This document shows positions 24,884 to 34,058 of a stretch of DNA of 64,000 bases, one piece after another (position 1 is the first letter of the stretch; each line of letters begins with the position of its first letter). Source of the DNA: Spodoptera frugiperda (lineage: Eukaryota > Arthropoda > Insecta > Lepidoptera > Noctuidae); the NCBI RefSeq assembly GCF_023101765.2, contig NC_064215.1, positions 12,090,001 to 12,154,000 of the forward strand, in the 5' to 3' direction. A program made the translations under genes and the position numbers. The notes below the pieces were generated by a model. The model saw nothing but the letters and a program-made list of their open reading frames with translations. It did not search any database and was not told the origin of the DNA.

Positions 24884-25385
24884 GGTAAAAGCCGAAGAAC
24901 AACGAGTAGGACAGGTAATACTTAGTAGAATTAATTACAATTCACCAACTTTTAAACAATAACATAATCTTTCGCTATCGCTGATCACAAATCACAATGT
25001 CTGTTGATCTGTTGACGTTTTTGAATTGACATTGAGTCATAGTCGTTGACATAACTTTAGACATTTCATGTCACAATTTCACAATTTCACAAACAACATC
25101 TATATAGAACATCAAGACCGTAGACTGCAAGACCTTTATCCCTCGAAATAATAATTATAACTAGAAACCTGATTCAAGTAACAATATTTACTAAAAAAAT
25201 GCATTTTGAATTGTAAATTTTCTATCATTGATATTTATCAAAATTATGTAAAACTGTAATGTTATTTTCATCCTGAGTATTGGTGAGTTAACTAAACGTA
25301 GTTTTCATAAATGTCAAAATTCTGAGAAGAAAATAATCGAAGTGTTTTACTCAGTTTTGTCGATATTAGCTTAACAAATTTCAAA
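24884..25385. promoter_or_regulatory. Divergent promoter region, APLF / ORP11-like
   Basis: Only 502 bp separate the two start codons. A strong TGACA/TGTCA cluster spans 25012-25072 (GTTGACGTTTTTGAATTGAC, then ATTGAG, GTTGACAT and CATGTCAC). A single ATGTCAAA lies at 25312. A shared bidirectional promoter is the simplest reading. Confidence 0.6.
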
Positions 25386-27188
25386 ATGATTAAAAATACA
25401 GTGACAGGGGCTCATAGGCCACTATCTGGTCAGTTATACAAATACACGAATGTTGTAAAAGGCTGGCAGCAGCGCTGGTTTGCAGTAGATCCCGAAACAG
25501 GAGTTTTATCTTATTATCTTTTCGATGGACCTGGAGATACTATTCAGCCTGGACAGCCAGCCAGGGGCGAGGTAAGACATTCCAGTGTTTACTGTACATG
25601 CATAAACTAACTTATTTTTACTACCTACTACGTTAAATACCCTACATAAAAAATGATAGTTCTAGTACCTAAGTATCCATGAACCAGATTTTATTTCAAG
25701 CATGACAATGTTAATCAATGTAGCAATATTTTGTACACAAATACAGGCTCAAGTTTTTGAAGTGAGTTTCTAAATTTTTTTACTTGGATGTTTCAAAACA
25801 AATAGTGTTCTGTAAAGATGTTGGTTTTTGCTAACAGGCACATTTAGCTGCTGCCGTGATATGTCCAAGTGATGAAGACTCCCGTACCTTCACCATCAAC
25901 TGTGCTTCCGGAGATATGCTCAAGCTGAGGGCCACTGATGCTAGAGCTAGGCAGGAATGGGTCAATGGTCTGAGAGCTATTGCTGAAATCCACACTAAGG
26001 TAATGATTGTAAACTGAAAATGTTTTTAATAACTATTATAATAAAATTAATCTATTGAATCTTTGTATACCAGTCACTAGACATTTACTGCTGTTGTCAA
26101 AGACAAAGCAACTTGTATTCATATTATATCCAAAATACTAGTTAACTATGTAACATCTTAGATTAAAATTATTGTACTGGATCAAAAACCTATTTTAAGA
26201 AGCATGTATTATTTACCACTAATTGGTCTCTTGTGTCTTTCAGGCTATGGGTGCTAATCCTCCTCTGCAGCCCAGAGAGCAGCTGGCTGTGCATGATGCC
26301 ATGGCTTCTGCTAGGAACCAGTTACAGGCAACAGAACTCAGGTAACTATACCATAATAGTTTAAAATAATTACTACCAACATAAGAAACACCCATGCAGA
26401 CTGCCTAGCGGGGCTGTTACTGGGACTCCACATCGAGAAGCAGGAGTAGGAACAGGGTGGTTTTTAGTCAGTAAGACACTGACAATTCCTCTCTCCTCTC
26501 CCAAGGTGAAAGCAGTGACTGGATCATTTTCCCCCTCAAAAACAAACTTGGGTAGAACTATTGAAGAGTCAGATAAAAGTAATAAGTGTGGGAGAACCAT
26601 ACCTAAAGATAAATTAGGAACTTATAAAGACAAAAGAAAATATTGACAATCATTTCTTGCACTATGAAATGTGTTTTTTTAATTTCTCAGTGATGCAGCT
26701 CTGGCAAGATGCATAGAATCAGCCGACTCACCATTCCCACACACAGATCCTGACTTATTACTGTTAAAAGTAAGTAGCTGTATTAAAATAAGGCTTTACT
26801 AACTTCTTTTGTTGTTTTAAACCACTTGTGATAGCATTTATCAGTCAATGGCTTTGTGTTATTCTTGAATAACTTTTAGATTCTGATTTTGAAGATAAAT
26901 ATAAGCTGAAATCTATTTAATAATAAATATGATAGACAAAATTGCAAACCTATTTAGCTAAATAGTATTATTGTCATGTCTGCCAATAAGTAAGAATTTA
27001 TTGAACATATTTGTTGTAGTGCATAAACTTTAAATGTACCACTATCCTCATCTATTGAATGTTAATTTTTTCAGGCTACCTCAGCTGCCAGCATGCAGTG
27101 CCTGCTCCAATGCCTTGGCATCCTCCACAGACAACAACAGTACACCACAGTGAGTGTCTCCAGCAAACACTCAGATGACCACCACTAG
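25386..27188 (+). CDS. Short ORP11-like protein: PH domain only, no lipid-transfer domain
   Basis: Exons 25386-25571, 25838-25999, 26244-26341, 26691-26769 and 27075-27188 join to 212 aa. The PH domain (about residues 14-115) reads LYKYTNVVKGWQQRWFAVD and VICPSDEDSRTFTINCASG. The next helical segment has DPDLLLLKATSAASMQCLLQ. Both parts match the front half of oxysterol-binding protein-related proteins 9-11, best ORP11 as I recall it. In that family the PH domain targets phosphoinositide membranes and a C-terminal ORD moves the lipid. Here the frame ends at 27186-27188, soon after a good donor (ACA|GTGAGT at 27150), AATAAA signals follow (about 27595, 27690, 27850), and no ORD with its EQVSHHPP signature is found downstream. 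It is either a truncated paralogue or a genuine short gene. Confidence 0.82.
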
Positions 27189-27367
27189 TACTGACTGCTG
27201 ATACTATTGTTGATACACTGTGGGCTAATACATTCCATGTTCTGTGAAATGAAGGACTATGTGATAATTATGGTTGCTGACAAGTCTTCTTAATAGACAA
27301 GGCTTTAATTAAGATCTTATAGTAAAGTGTTGTAAGCTATGTGGGGTTTCATTCGTGTAATACTTCT

Positions 27368-27482
27368 GTACCCTTAGTAGAGCGCTCTGATTCGCCGGCT
27401 TGAATAAACCAAGCAATTAGAGCGCCGAACGCGCTCTCGTTTCGATTTCTTTAAACGTAAAGCAAACTTATACTAAGGGTAC
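27368..27482. mobile_element. Short inverted-repeat element (MITE), copy 2
   Basis: This copy starts GTACCCTTAGTA and ends ACGTAAAGCAAACTTATACT then AAGGGTAC, nearly identical at the right end to the copy at 1101-1245. The left inverted repeat is cut to 12 bp, so the element is internally deleted. It keeps the middle signature (GATTCGCC, AATTAGAGCGCC). It sits in the 3' flank of the ORP11-like gene. Confidence 0.75.
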
Positions 27483-29623
27483 TGACTCATAAAACAGCTA
27501 TTTAAGTTAGTATATTTATGGTAAAGTTAGCTGTAAATTGCAATACATGATGCACTATGTATTGTCCCACATTGTATGTTTAATTTATAGCTTAAAATAA
27601 AAAGACAAGCATTGTTGACATATCCTAATGTTTTCCTCATAGTTATTGTACTCCATTGGTGTTATGTAAATTGTAAATATATTTTATCTAATAAAAATAG
27701 TTGATATCTTTCTTAACTATTGTAATTTTAGATTTACACTTTGGTGTAAATTCAATTTTAATCCAAGAGATGTTTTATTATTTTATTTATAAATAGATAT
27801 GGTTAATTTGTACCTACTTTTTAGGAAAACTTAGTAGTAGTGGCTACTAAATAAAAGTCTTCTCATCATACATAGGTTTGGTTTAAATTTATCCCATATT
27901 AATTGATAATTATATAGATGCTAGCCTATACACTGCATTTTAACACTCCGTGTACGTAACCCACGTCGCCAGTTGGCTGAATGTTTTTCTTTTATTATCA
28001 TTATGCACCTACAATGTCAGCGTAACATTATTTATCACTCATACCGTTTTCTTAGCTGCTGTTCCTAAAAACACCGCAATGCAGCAGGCTTTACGAGTTA
28101 TTCCTGGAATACAACTCGTTAAAAATTACTGGAACTCTGGCTTTGTGCCAACTTAAAATATTCCTAACTTGTGTAATATGTAAGGTCAGGGTGGCATATT
28201 CCGTCTATGGGGCGTAACCGTCTACTTGAAATAACGCTCCTTACAGTCGAGTTACAGCGTTTGTAATACGGTCGGTAAAACAACATTACTTTTAACTATA
28301 AATAAAATTCATCAGATTGGCGTTAGGCGCTATAAAAACGGGTAAAACAGTCTACAAAGTTTACTTACGTTTTTAAAGTGAAATGCAAGTGCCCTACGCT
28401 CCTGTATTTTTGAAGATAAGTTTAAAATTATGTTATTTACAGTGTCGAATGAATTCAATATATATAGTGTAGGGTCGTTTTTTATCTTCAGTGTATTTCT
28501 TTGCAAGATAACGCTACCAATGATCAGATTATTTAACGTAACAAATTTGTAACCTCGAAATGATTAAGTGCATAATTACGGCTATTTTGAATGGGGCAAA
28601 ATCATCATACGACGAATTTGCCCCATTACAGAGATCGTAAATCTTTTTTGTGTGTAACATTTACAGAATAATTGCCACCACAATATTGTTTTAAAATACC
28701 ATTTGATTTTGATAGGTTTTAAGTTTTTGATTGAATTAAAACGATTTGTGAATTAAAACGACCTTAACAAGACGATTACATATTTTTCTGTGTACGTTTA
28801 TCTTAAGTTTAGTTTACTTCATCTGCGCCGTCTTCATCATTAATATGTTTATTTTACAAGAATATGTTACTTTGGGATGTTTTTAAATGTATATGTGTAT
28901 ATAAGTGTATACTCAAAAATCGAATCACCCAATGTTTTGTACTGTTGTATAAGGAGTAAAATCATAATTTTCGTAAATAGCGGTACTTATTTAACAAGTA
29001 CCTATTTAACAAATGAGATGATAACGCTCCACTAAAATATGTTGACCACCCCTGTTGGCTTAAACATACCGAAATAGCCCCTAAAAATGATTTTTACGTA
29101 TTTAACCAGAACGAGACGTTATTTTAAAGATTGTGAAACACAGAATTCATTGTCACTTACAGAAGTATATTACAAATACGTATTTTATTAAAACAATTAA
29201 AGATTTCAATAAATTCTTCGATTATGACGGATTTTTCCGATTTTAGAAGGGAAAATCCGTCTACTGCTCAAATTTTAAAAAACAGTTAATATCCTGGCAC
29301 TGGCGACAATTTAATTAAAAAAGGTCCCGGCATTTCAAAGCTTAATAGATTCTCATTTCGATGAGACCATATCATTGATCATACATCAACACGTTCATCC
29401 GATACGGAGACTCAAATGTGAGTAAAAAAAAAACTATGCCGGCATTAGCCCCCTGACCGTACTCTATTTCCTATTATGGTAAAAAGGATGAGTTTTAATA
29501 TCTAAAATCAATGTCTCATAGATTGTTTGTAGTCTTTTGTTCCAGTTTTTTATGTCAATTCGTGAAAACGAATCATTTTACAATTTACTAATCACGTTTT
29601 TGCGTTTATTTTTATAAATCAAA
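27483..29623. other. Gene-free stretch between ORP11-like and COX6B-like
   Basis: These 2.1 kb hold the probable 3' UTR of the ORP11-like gene (poly(A) signals to about 27850) and then AT-rich sequence without a recognisable gene. An open frame ends at 28154 after a possible acceptor (TTTCTTAG at about 28048), encoding ...RVIPGIQLVKNYWNSGFVPT, which I do not recognise. Repeated phrases such as CCGTCTATGGGGCG and AAATCCGTCTACTGCTC at the two sides may mark an old repeat. Confidence 0.5.
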
Positions 29624-29955
29624 ATGTGTGACCAAGAATTTAGAACCCAGCGCATCGACCCGCGCTATCCAAATCAAAATCAAACCAAGTAAGTCGGAAC
29701 AAGTTATTGCCTTCATAAAATTAATTGGTAAAGTATTTTATCAAATTTCTTTCAAACTGATTTAATTTACGAGTGTACTAACATTACAGGGCCTGTTACG
29801 ACAATTACTGCGACTTTTACAAGTGCCAAAGACTTCTAGGTGAGGCTGATGACTGCAGAATATTCAAGCGTTATTTCGAGACGATCTGCCCAAATTTTTG
29901 GATATCCCATTGGGACGAACTTAGAGAAAAAGGAGCATTCCCAGGTCCACTATAA
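29624..29955 (+). CDS. Cytochrome c oxidase subunit 6B-like, divergent paralogue
   Basis: Exons 29624-29688 and 29790-29955 join to 76 aa. COX6B is a small intermembrane-space subunit bridging the two monomers of complex IV. The twin-cysteine fold is intact: CX9C in CYDNYCDFYKC and CX10C in CRIFKRYFETIC. The front RIDPRYPNQNQTK and the end WISHWDELREKGAFPGPL follow the COX6B plan. It is far more diverged than the minus-strand copy 300 bp downstream, and it carries an extra cysteine inside the first helix. AATAAA at 29978 closes the gene. Divergent COX6B copies are often testis-biased in insects; whether that holds here is inference. Confidence 0.9.
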
Positions 29956-30254
29956 AACGACATAATTGTTTTCTTGGAATAAAACACTTTAAATCTAATA
30001 AGATTCTTTGCTGCTTTATTCACAGTGAAAATAAATGCGCAACTTAGTTCTGCTTCAGGTAAGTGTATTATCTAATGGTGTACAAATGTGTGGCTTGCAT
30101 GAAAAGAAAAAGTCAGAACATGATCTGTTGGGTTATTTGGTAAATGATAATACAAAATGGAATCAACACGTTTATTCCCTAAATCACATAATTGGGCCTA
30201 AGTAAAAATAAAACTCGCATAAATTAACAAGTCTGCGGCGACCAGTGGAATACT

Positions 30255-30987
30255 TTAAATCCTTCCAGCGAAGGTGCCCTCAGCACGTTGGGAGTCCCAC
30301 TTCTCAACCCATTCATTGGGGCAGAGAGACTTGAAGCAGCGCTGGAAGTAGTAGCATGGCTCGTACTTCTCGCCACGTACCTTCTGGCAACGGTGGAAGT
30401 CCAGGTAGCTGGAGTAGCAGTACCTGTAAAATAAGATTTATTGTTGTGATAGGTAGCCAAACAAAATATGAATTAGTTTTGACATTTACCAACACCATAC
30501 CTATAGTGGTTGAAATGTTAATGCCCTTGTTTACAAGTACCATGCGTGGGCAAAGTATTCAAGTGCTGATAGCATATCAACACTGGTATCAGATTAAAGT
30601 ACGCATTTTAATGGGCCATTGATGCTCGGCGTTAAATTTTAGACAACCTTACTACTTAGCCAGAGATGCATTTGAAGACTTGTAGAGGTGATTTACCAAT
30701 GTTTGTAAATATATAGGAATTATCGTACTTACAGTTGATAACAGTTGCGTGTACTGCAATGACTGTAGATGCACTTCTCTTTGACCAAATTTACGAAATT
30801 ACAGACTATGTTTTTTACTTACACACAACAAAATTCAGTTGTACTGCACAAGAGGCCCTCAGAGAAAGTACTGGACACGCATCACAAAATAATCAAGCTT
30901 ATGTTACCTTGTCTGGTTCTGGTTAGGGAACCGCGGGTCGAAAGGTGCGGTTTTGATGTCGGCGGGCGATTTGATCATCTCAGGCAT
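30255..30987 (-). CDS. COX6B: Cytochrome c oxidase subunit 6B (canonical copy)
   Basis: Exons 30987-30908 and 30423-30255 join to 82 aa. The sequence is textbook COX6B: APFDPRFPNQNQTR, then CX9C in CYSSYLDFHRC, CX10C in CYYFQRCFKSLC, and WDSQRAEGTFAGRI at the end. The protein is imported as a MIA40/ALR substrate and docks on the outer face of complex IV. Within the 484-bp intron a 21-nt candidate exon (30753-30733) could replace the start of the first CX9C helix, described in the findings. A minus-strand poly(A) signal is near 30170, so this gene and the divergent copy are convergent with about 190 bp between their probable ends. Confidence 0.95.
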
Positions 30988-31190
30988 GATGCTGCAACGA
31001 AACACAACCTAGTCATTGAAATAATTCTTTATTTGGAATATTTTTTATAATAAAAGTAAGATTAAATGGTATCTAGACATACTAATACAATAAACACTGT
31101 TATAGAGTAAAATAAAAATTGTTAATATATTGTAAAATACATTGCAGAGGTCACAATAAAAACCTTAATTCTAATCTAAAATTAGTAAGT

Positions 31191-33113
31191 TTATTTGACG
31201 AGAGGTCTTGTTTTCCTCTCTTCTTCACATGAAGTCTCTCTATATTTCTTCACTTCCTGCATGTACAGAGACCATGCATCCTTAGGGGCATTGTCTGTAG
31301 TTTGTTCATCTATAGCTTTAGCCTTTTTCACTAAACCAGTCTTTAGGACCCTCCCACCTCGACGCTTCCCAATAAAAGGCAATACCGGCTTTTTTATTTC
31401 AGGCTTTTTTTCTGGTTCAGCCTTTTTGGTCACCTCCTGCATCTTTTTGAACATTTCCAAGAAACTTCCATCATTCTTTATAGGAATTGGAACTGGCTTG
31501 GATTTTGAGGTTGAAGCTTGCATGACTTGATCAGGGATCAATAGTTCTGCAAAATTAGGTCCTTCAACCTCAGGAGGGTCACCATATTCAATATCATCAA
31601 CAGTCGTTGATTCTACAGCACCAGGGGGAGGTTTCACTTCTTTGGGTGGAGTTTTAGCTTCTTTCACTTTATCCTTCTCTTCTTGTCTATTTCTATGCAT
31701 TTTCCAGAAACGCTTTCTATCTGCCACTGTAAACTGACCGCGGCGCTCGTCATCTGTAGGCGTCCCAGAGCGACTACGTGAACTCTTAGATCTAGAACGA
31801 GATTTGGAACCTCTTGGGCTAACTGAACGATTTCCTTTCCCTCTTGACTTTGATCGGCGTTGCGAACTCGATCTTCTTTTGCTCTCTGAGCGTCGTTTAG
31901 AACGACTTTTCGATCGCGACTTTCTTTTTGTCTTCCTTCTTGATTTCGATGGTGACCGCCGCTGAGGGGTCGATGACCTTGACCTACTGAACGAGCGAGA
32001 TCTAGAAAGGCGTGAGCTTCTAGAACGTGACCGTTTACGTTTCGATCGTCGCGGGGAGTGAGAAGGCGTCCGCGACGCCGATCTAGATCGCGATTTTGAA
32101 CTTGATAACATTCTTCTGCTATAAGTTTTGGGTGGAGTCAAAGAACTGTCTCTTCCCTTTTGGGCTGGAGAAGGAGATCTTTCTTTGTATTTCTTATTAG
32201 TTTTTGGGGGTGGTGATGGTGTAAGTGAGGACCTTTTGGACTTTTTATGAGACACTTTGGAATCTTTCTTTAATTTTCGAGGTGGTGTTGAAACCTTTCT
32301 AGCTTTTTTGGAATGAGATTTAGATTCCTTATTTTTCTTTTCACCTTCTGGCGATGACCTGCTTAATCTATCATGACTTGGTGTTCTTTGTACTTCTGAT
32401 CCATTTCGAGAGCTTGAAGAGCTCCTGTTTCTCGACAATGATTTGTCACGTCCATGAGCTTTGACAGATTTTTTCCTATAAGATCTGTCAGAACCAGAAG
32501 ATTTGGACGAAACTGATTTCCTTTTCTTTTCTCTCTTCTTAGGTGAACGAGAGTAGGAGCGGGAGCTTGAACGTTCACTAGAAGAATACTTCTTGCGTTT
32601 TGTCGATTTGCTCCTGGACCTACGACGATGGCTATCTTCATAGCTGCTGTCCCGTTTCTTTGAATAGTCTCTCTCTCTCCTCTCATAAGGAGAAACACTT
32701 CTAGAGTTAGTACGATAAGATCTTCTGCGTTCATATCTATGGGAAGCATTAGGCGAACGACTTCTTTCGCGTTGTCGAGCAGGGTAATCATAGGCACTGT
32801 GCTGTTGCTGCTGCTGTGGTTGTTGATGCGGGTATGTCCTAGATTCAGGGTACTTTCCATAATAGGTGCCGTCAGCACGCTGATAATAGCTTGAGTCGTA
32901 ATTGTAGCTGTAGCCAGGCGCATACGCCTGGTAGTCGTAGGGAGGCGCGCCGTACTGGCTGTAGCTTACTCCGGTCCAGGGGTCCGTGGTAGGCATGGCT
33001 CGTGGCGGGGCGGCGGGCGGGTAGCGCGGCGCGCCTGTGTAGTCTGCCTCAGCACCCGGCGGCCCGCCATCCCACGCGCCGCCCGCGCCTCCCGCACCGC
33101 GATACGAGGACAT
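31191..33113 (-). CDS. RS-rich protein ending in a TRIR (telomerase RNA-interacting RNase) domain
   Basis: A single exon of 640 aa. The start at 33113 (MSSYRG...) is preferred over an upstream in-frame ATG at 33164. N-terminus: Gly/Pro/Tyr-rich (residues 1-100) with a Gln run; then about 330 residues of Arg-Ser repeats like splicing factors; then a helical part (RKRFWKMHRNRQEEKDKVK). The last 100 residues match human TRIR (C19orf43) segment by segment: NDGSFLEMFKKMQE, FIGKRRGGRVLKTGLVKK, DAWSLYMQEVKKYRE, KTRPLVK. Human TRIR is only about 176 aa and is reported as an exoribonuclease that trims telomerase RNA and associates with spliceosomal material. The RS arm implies a nuclear-speckle or splicing role here, by inference. 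The minus-strand poly(A) signal near 31028 lies just before the COX6B start. Confidence 0.85.
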   Translation of the reverse strand: MSSYRGAGGAGGAWDGGPPGAEADYTGAPRYPPAAPPRAMPTTDPWTGVSYSQYGAPPYDYQAYAPGYSYNYDSSYYQRADGTYYGKYPESRTYPHQQPQQQQQHSAYDYPARQRERSRSPNASHRYERRRSYRTNSRSVSPYERRERDYSKKRDSSYEDSHRRRSRSKSTKRKKYSSSERSSSRSYSRSPKKREKKRKSVSSKSSGSDRSYRKKSVKAHGRDKSLSRNRSSSSSRNGSEVQRTPSHDRLSRSSPEGEKKNKESKSHSKKARKVSTPPRKLKKDSKVSHKKSKRSSLTPSPPPKTNKKYKERSPSPAQKGRDSSLTPPKTYSRRMLSSSKSRSRSASRTPSHSPRRSKRKRSRSRSSRLSRSRSFSRSRSSTPQRRSPSKSRRKTKRKSRSKSRSKRRSESKRRSSSQRRSKSRGKGNRSVSPRGSKSRSRSKSSRSRSGTPTDDERRGQFTVADRKRFWKMHRNRQEEKDKVKEAKTPPKEVKPPPGAVESTTVDDIEYGDPPEVEGPNFAELLIPDQVMQASTSKSKPVPIPIKNDGSFLEMFKKMQEVTKKAEPEKKPEIKKPVLPFIGKRRGGRVLKTGLVKKAKAIDEQTTDNAPKDAWSLYMQEVKKYRETSCEEERKTRPLVK

Positions 33114-34058
33114 ACTTATCAGAGTCCCCTCGCATAACCTGCAGCAGTTTGTAGGTGCGCACACACCTACAAACAGAACAACTTTTTGGTGTAGACAGCA
33201 GCTCTACATAAACTTCGCTCGAGAGACACCCTCGCGCATCGATTACATTTTTCATGTTTCGTTGATAAATAATTTTTAGACGAGAAACAACAAATTACGT
33301 AATCCGAAGACGGAGCACAAAATGCGCTGACAAAGCATGCGTTACATATACAGCTAACATGAAACAAGAGAAATATCTACAGAATACCTCGGTTACATGC
33401 TCACCTTTTTTCAAAATAGCTTTTCCTCAATATTTCAATTCAATAGAAAATGGCAGCGCACACATTCGCTACTCAATGCCCATAGACAATATCCTAAATA
33501 GAAATAGACTATAGAGTTTTAGTAACACTATAGATAAGAAATCGATAACAATCTGTTAGTTTTTGATACGCAACTTGAAGCCGCGCCAGCCGTACGTAAG
33601 TAGAATTATTTTTGTAACGTAATTATTGTTTTCATCGTTCTTTTCAGAATTTTCACGATTCATTGCACAATATTAAGTGCATTCAAAACATATTTATATC
33701 AATAAAATAACCACACAAGATAGAACAGTAATTTTTAGTAGTAGGTAGGCATGAGCAATTTTTTGATAAATATTCCAATATTCAAATGCATGAGCACTGA
33801 ATATTTACTGGAGTATTCACTCAAAAAGGAAAAAAAATACAAAGAAACGGATAAAATTAGTCTATGGTTGTAAGGACTGTTGTTTAGCTGTCATACTGTC
33901 AACAAACAAAAATGTCAAAGTAGTATCAAAAGAGAACTGTCACGTCGCCGGCGCGCCAGTATTTTTACACCTGGAAACGTAATTAATTTTAGTGATTATT
34001 TGTTATTATCTTATTGCTAATCGGAGTTTGGTCGTCTCCTGTGATTTAATTGTTGTCC
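33114..34058. promoter_or_regulatory. Divergent promoter region, TRIR-like / E(z)
   Basis: These 945 bp lie between the two start codons. A TGACA/TGTCA cluster (CTGTCATACTGTCAAC, then ATGTCAAAG and CTGTCACGTCG at 33888-33946) lies 110-170 bp upstream of the E(z) start. No TATA box stands out. Confidence 0.55.

Noticed and set aside
27950..28156. A 68-codon open frame downstream of the ORP11-like gene
   Set aside because: No recognisable similarity, no donor, and hydrophobic filler upstream of a possible acceptor. Not supported as a gene.
25386..29955. ORP gene continuing to COX6B-like exons
   Set aside because: The two proteins are unrelated. COX6B-like has its own ATG, complete domain and stop.
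32363..32923. A 186-codon open frame within the RS-rich gene
   Set aside because: It is a shifted-frame shadow of the Arg/Ser codons on the same strand.
33111..33164. Longer N-terminus of the TRIR-like protein starting at 33164
   Set aside because: The added cysteine-rich residues resemble nothing in the family, and the internal ATG at 33113 is the more plausible start. This is not excluded by sequence alone.
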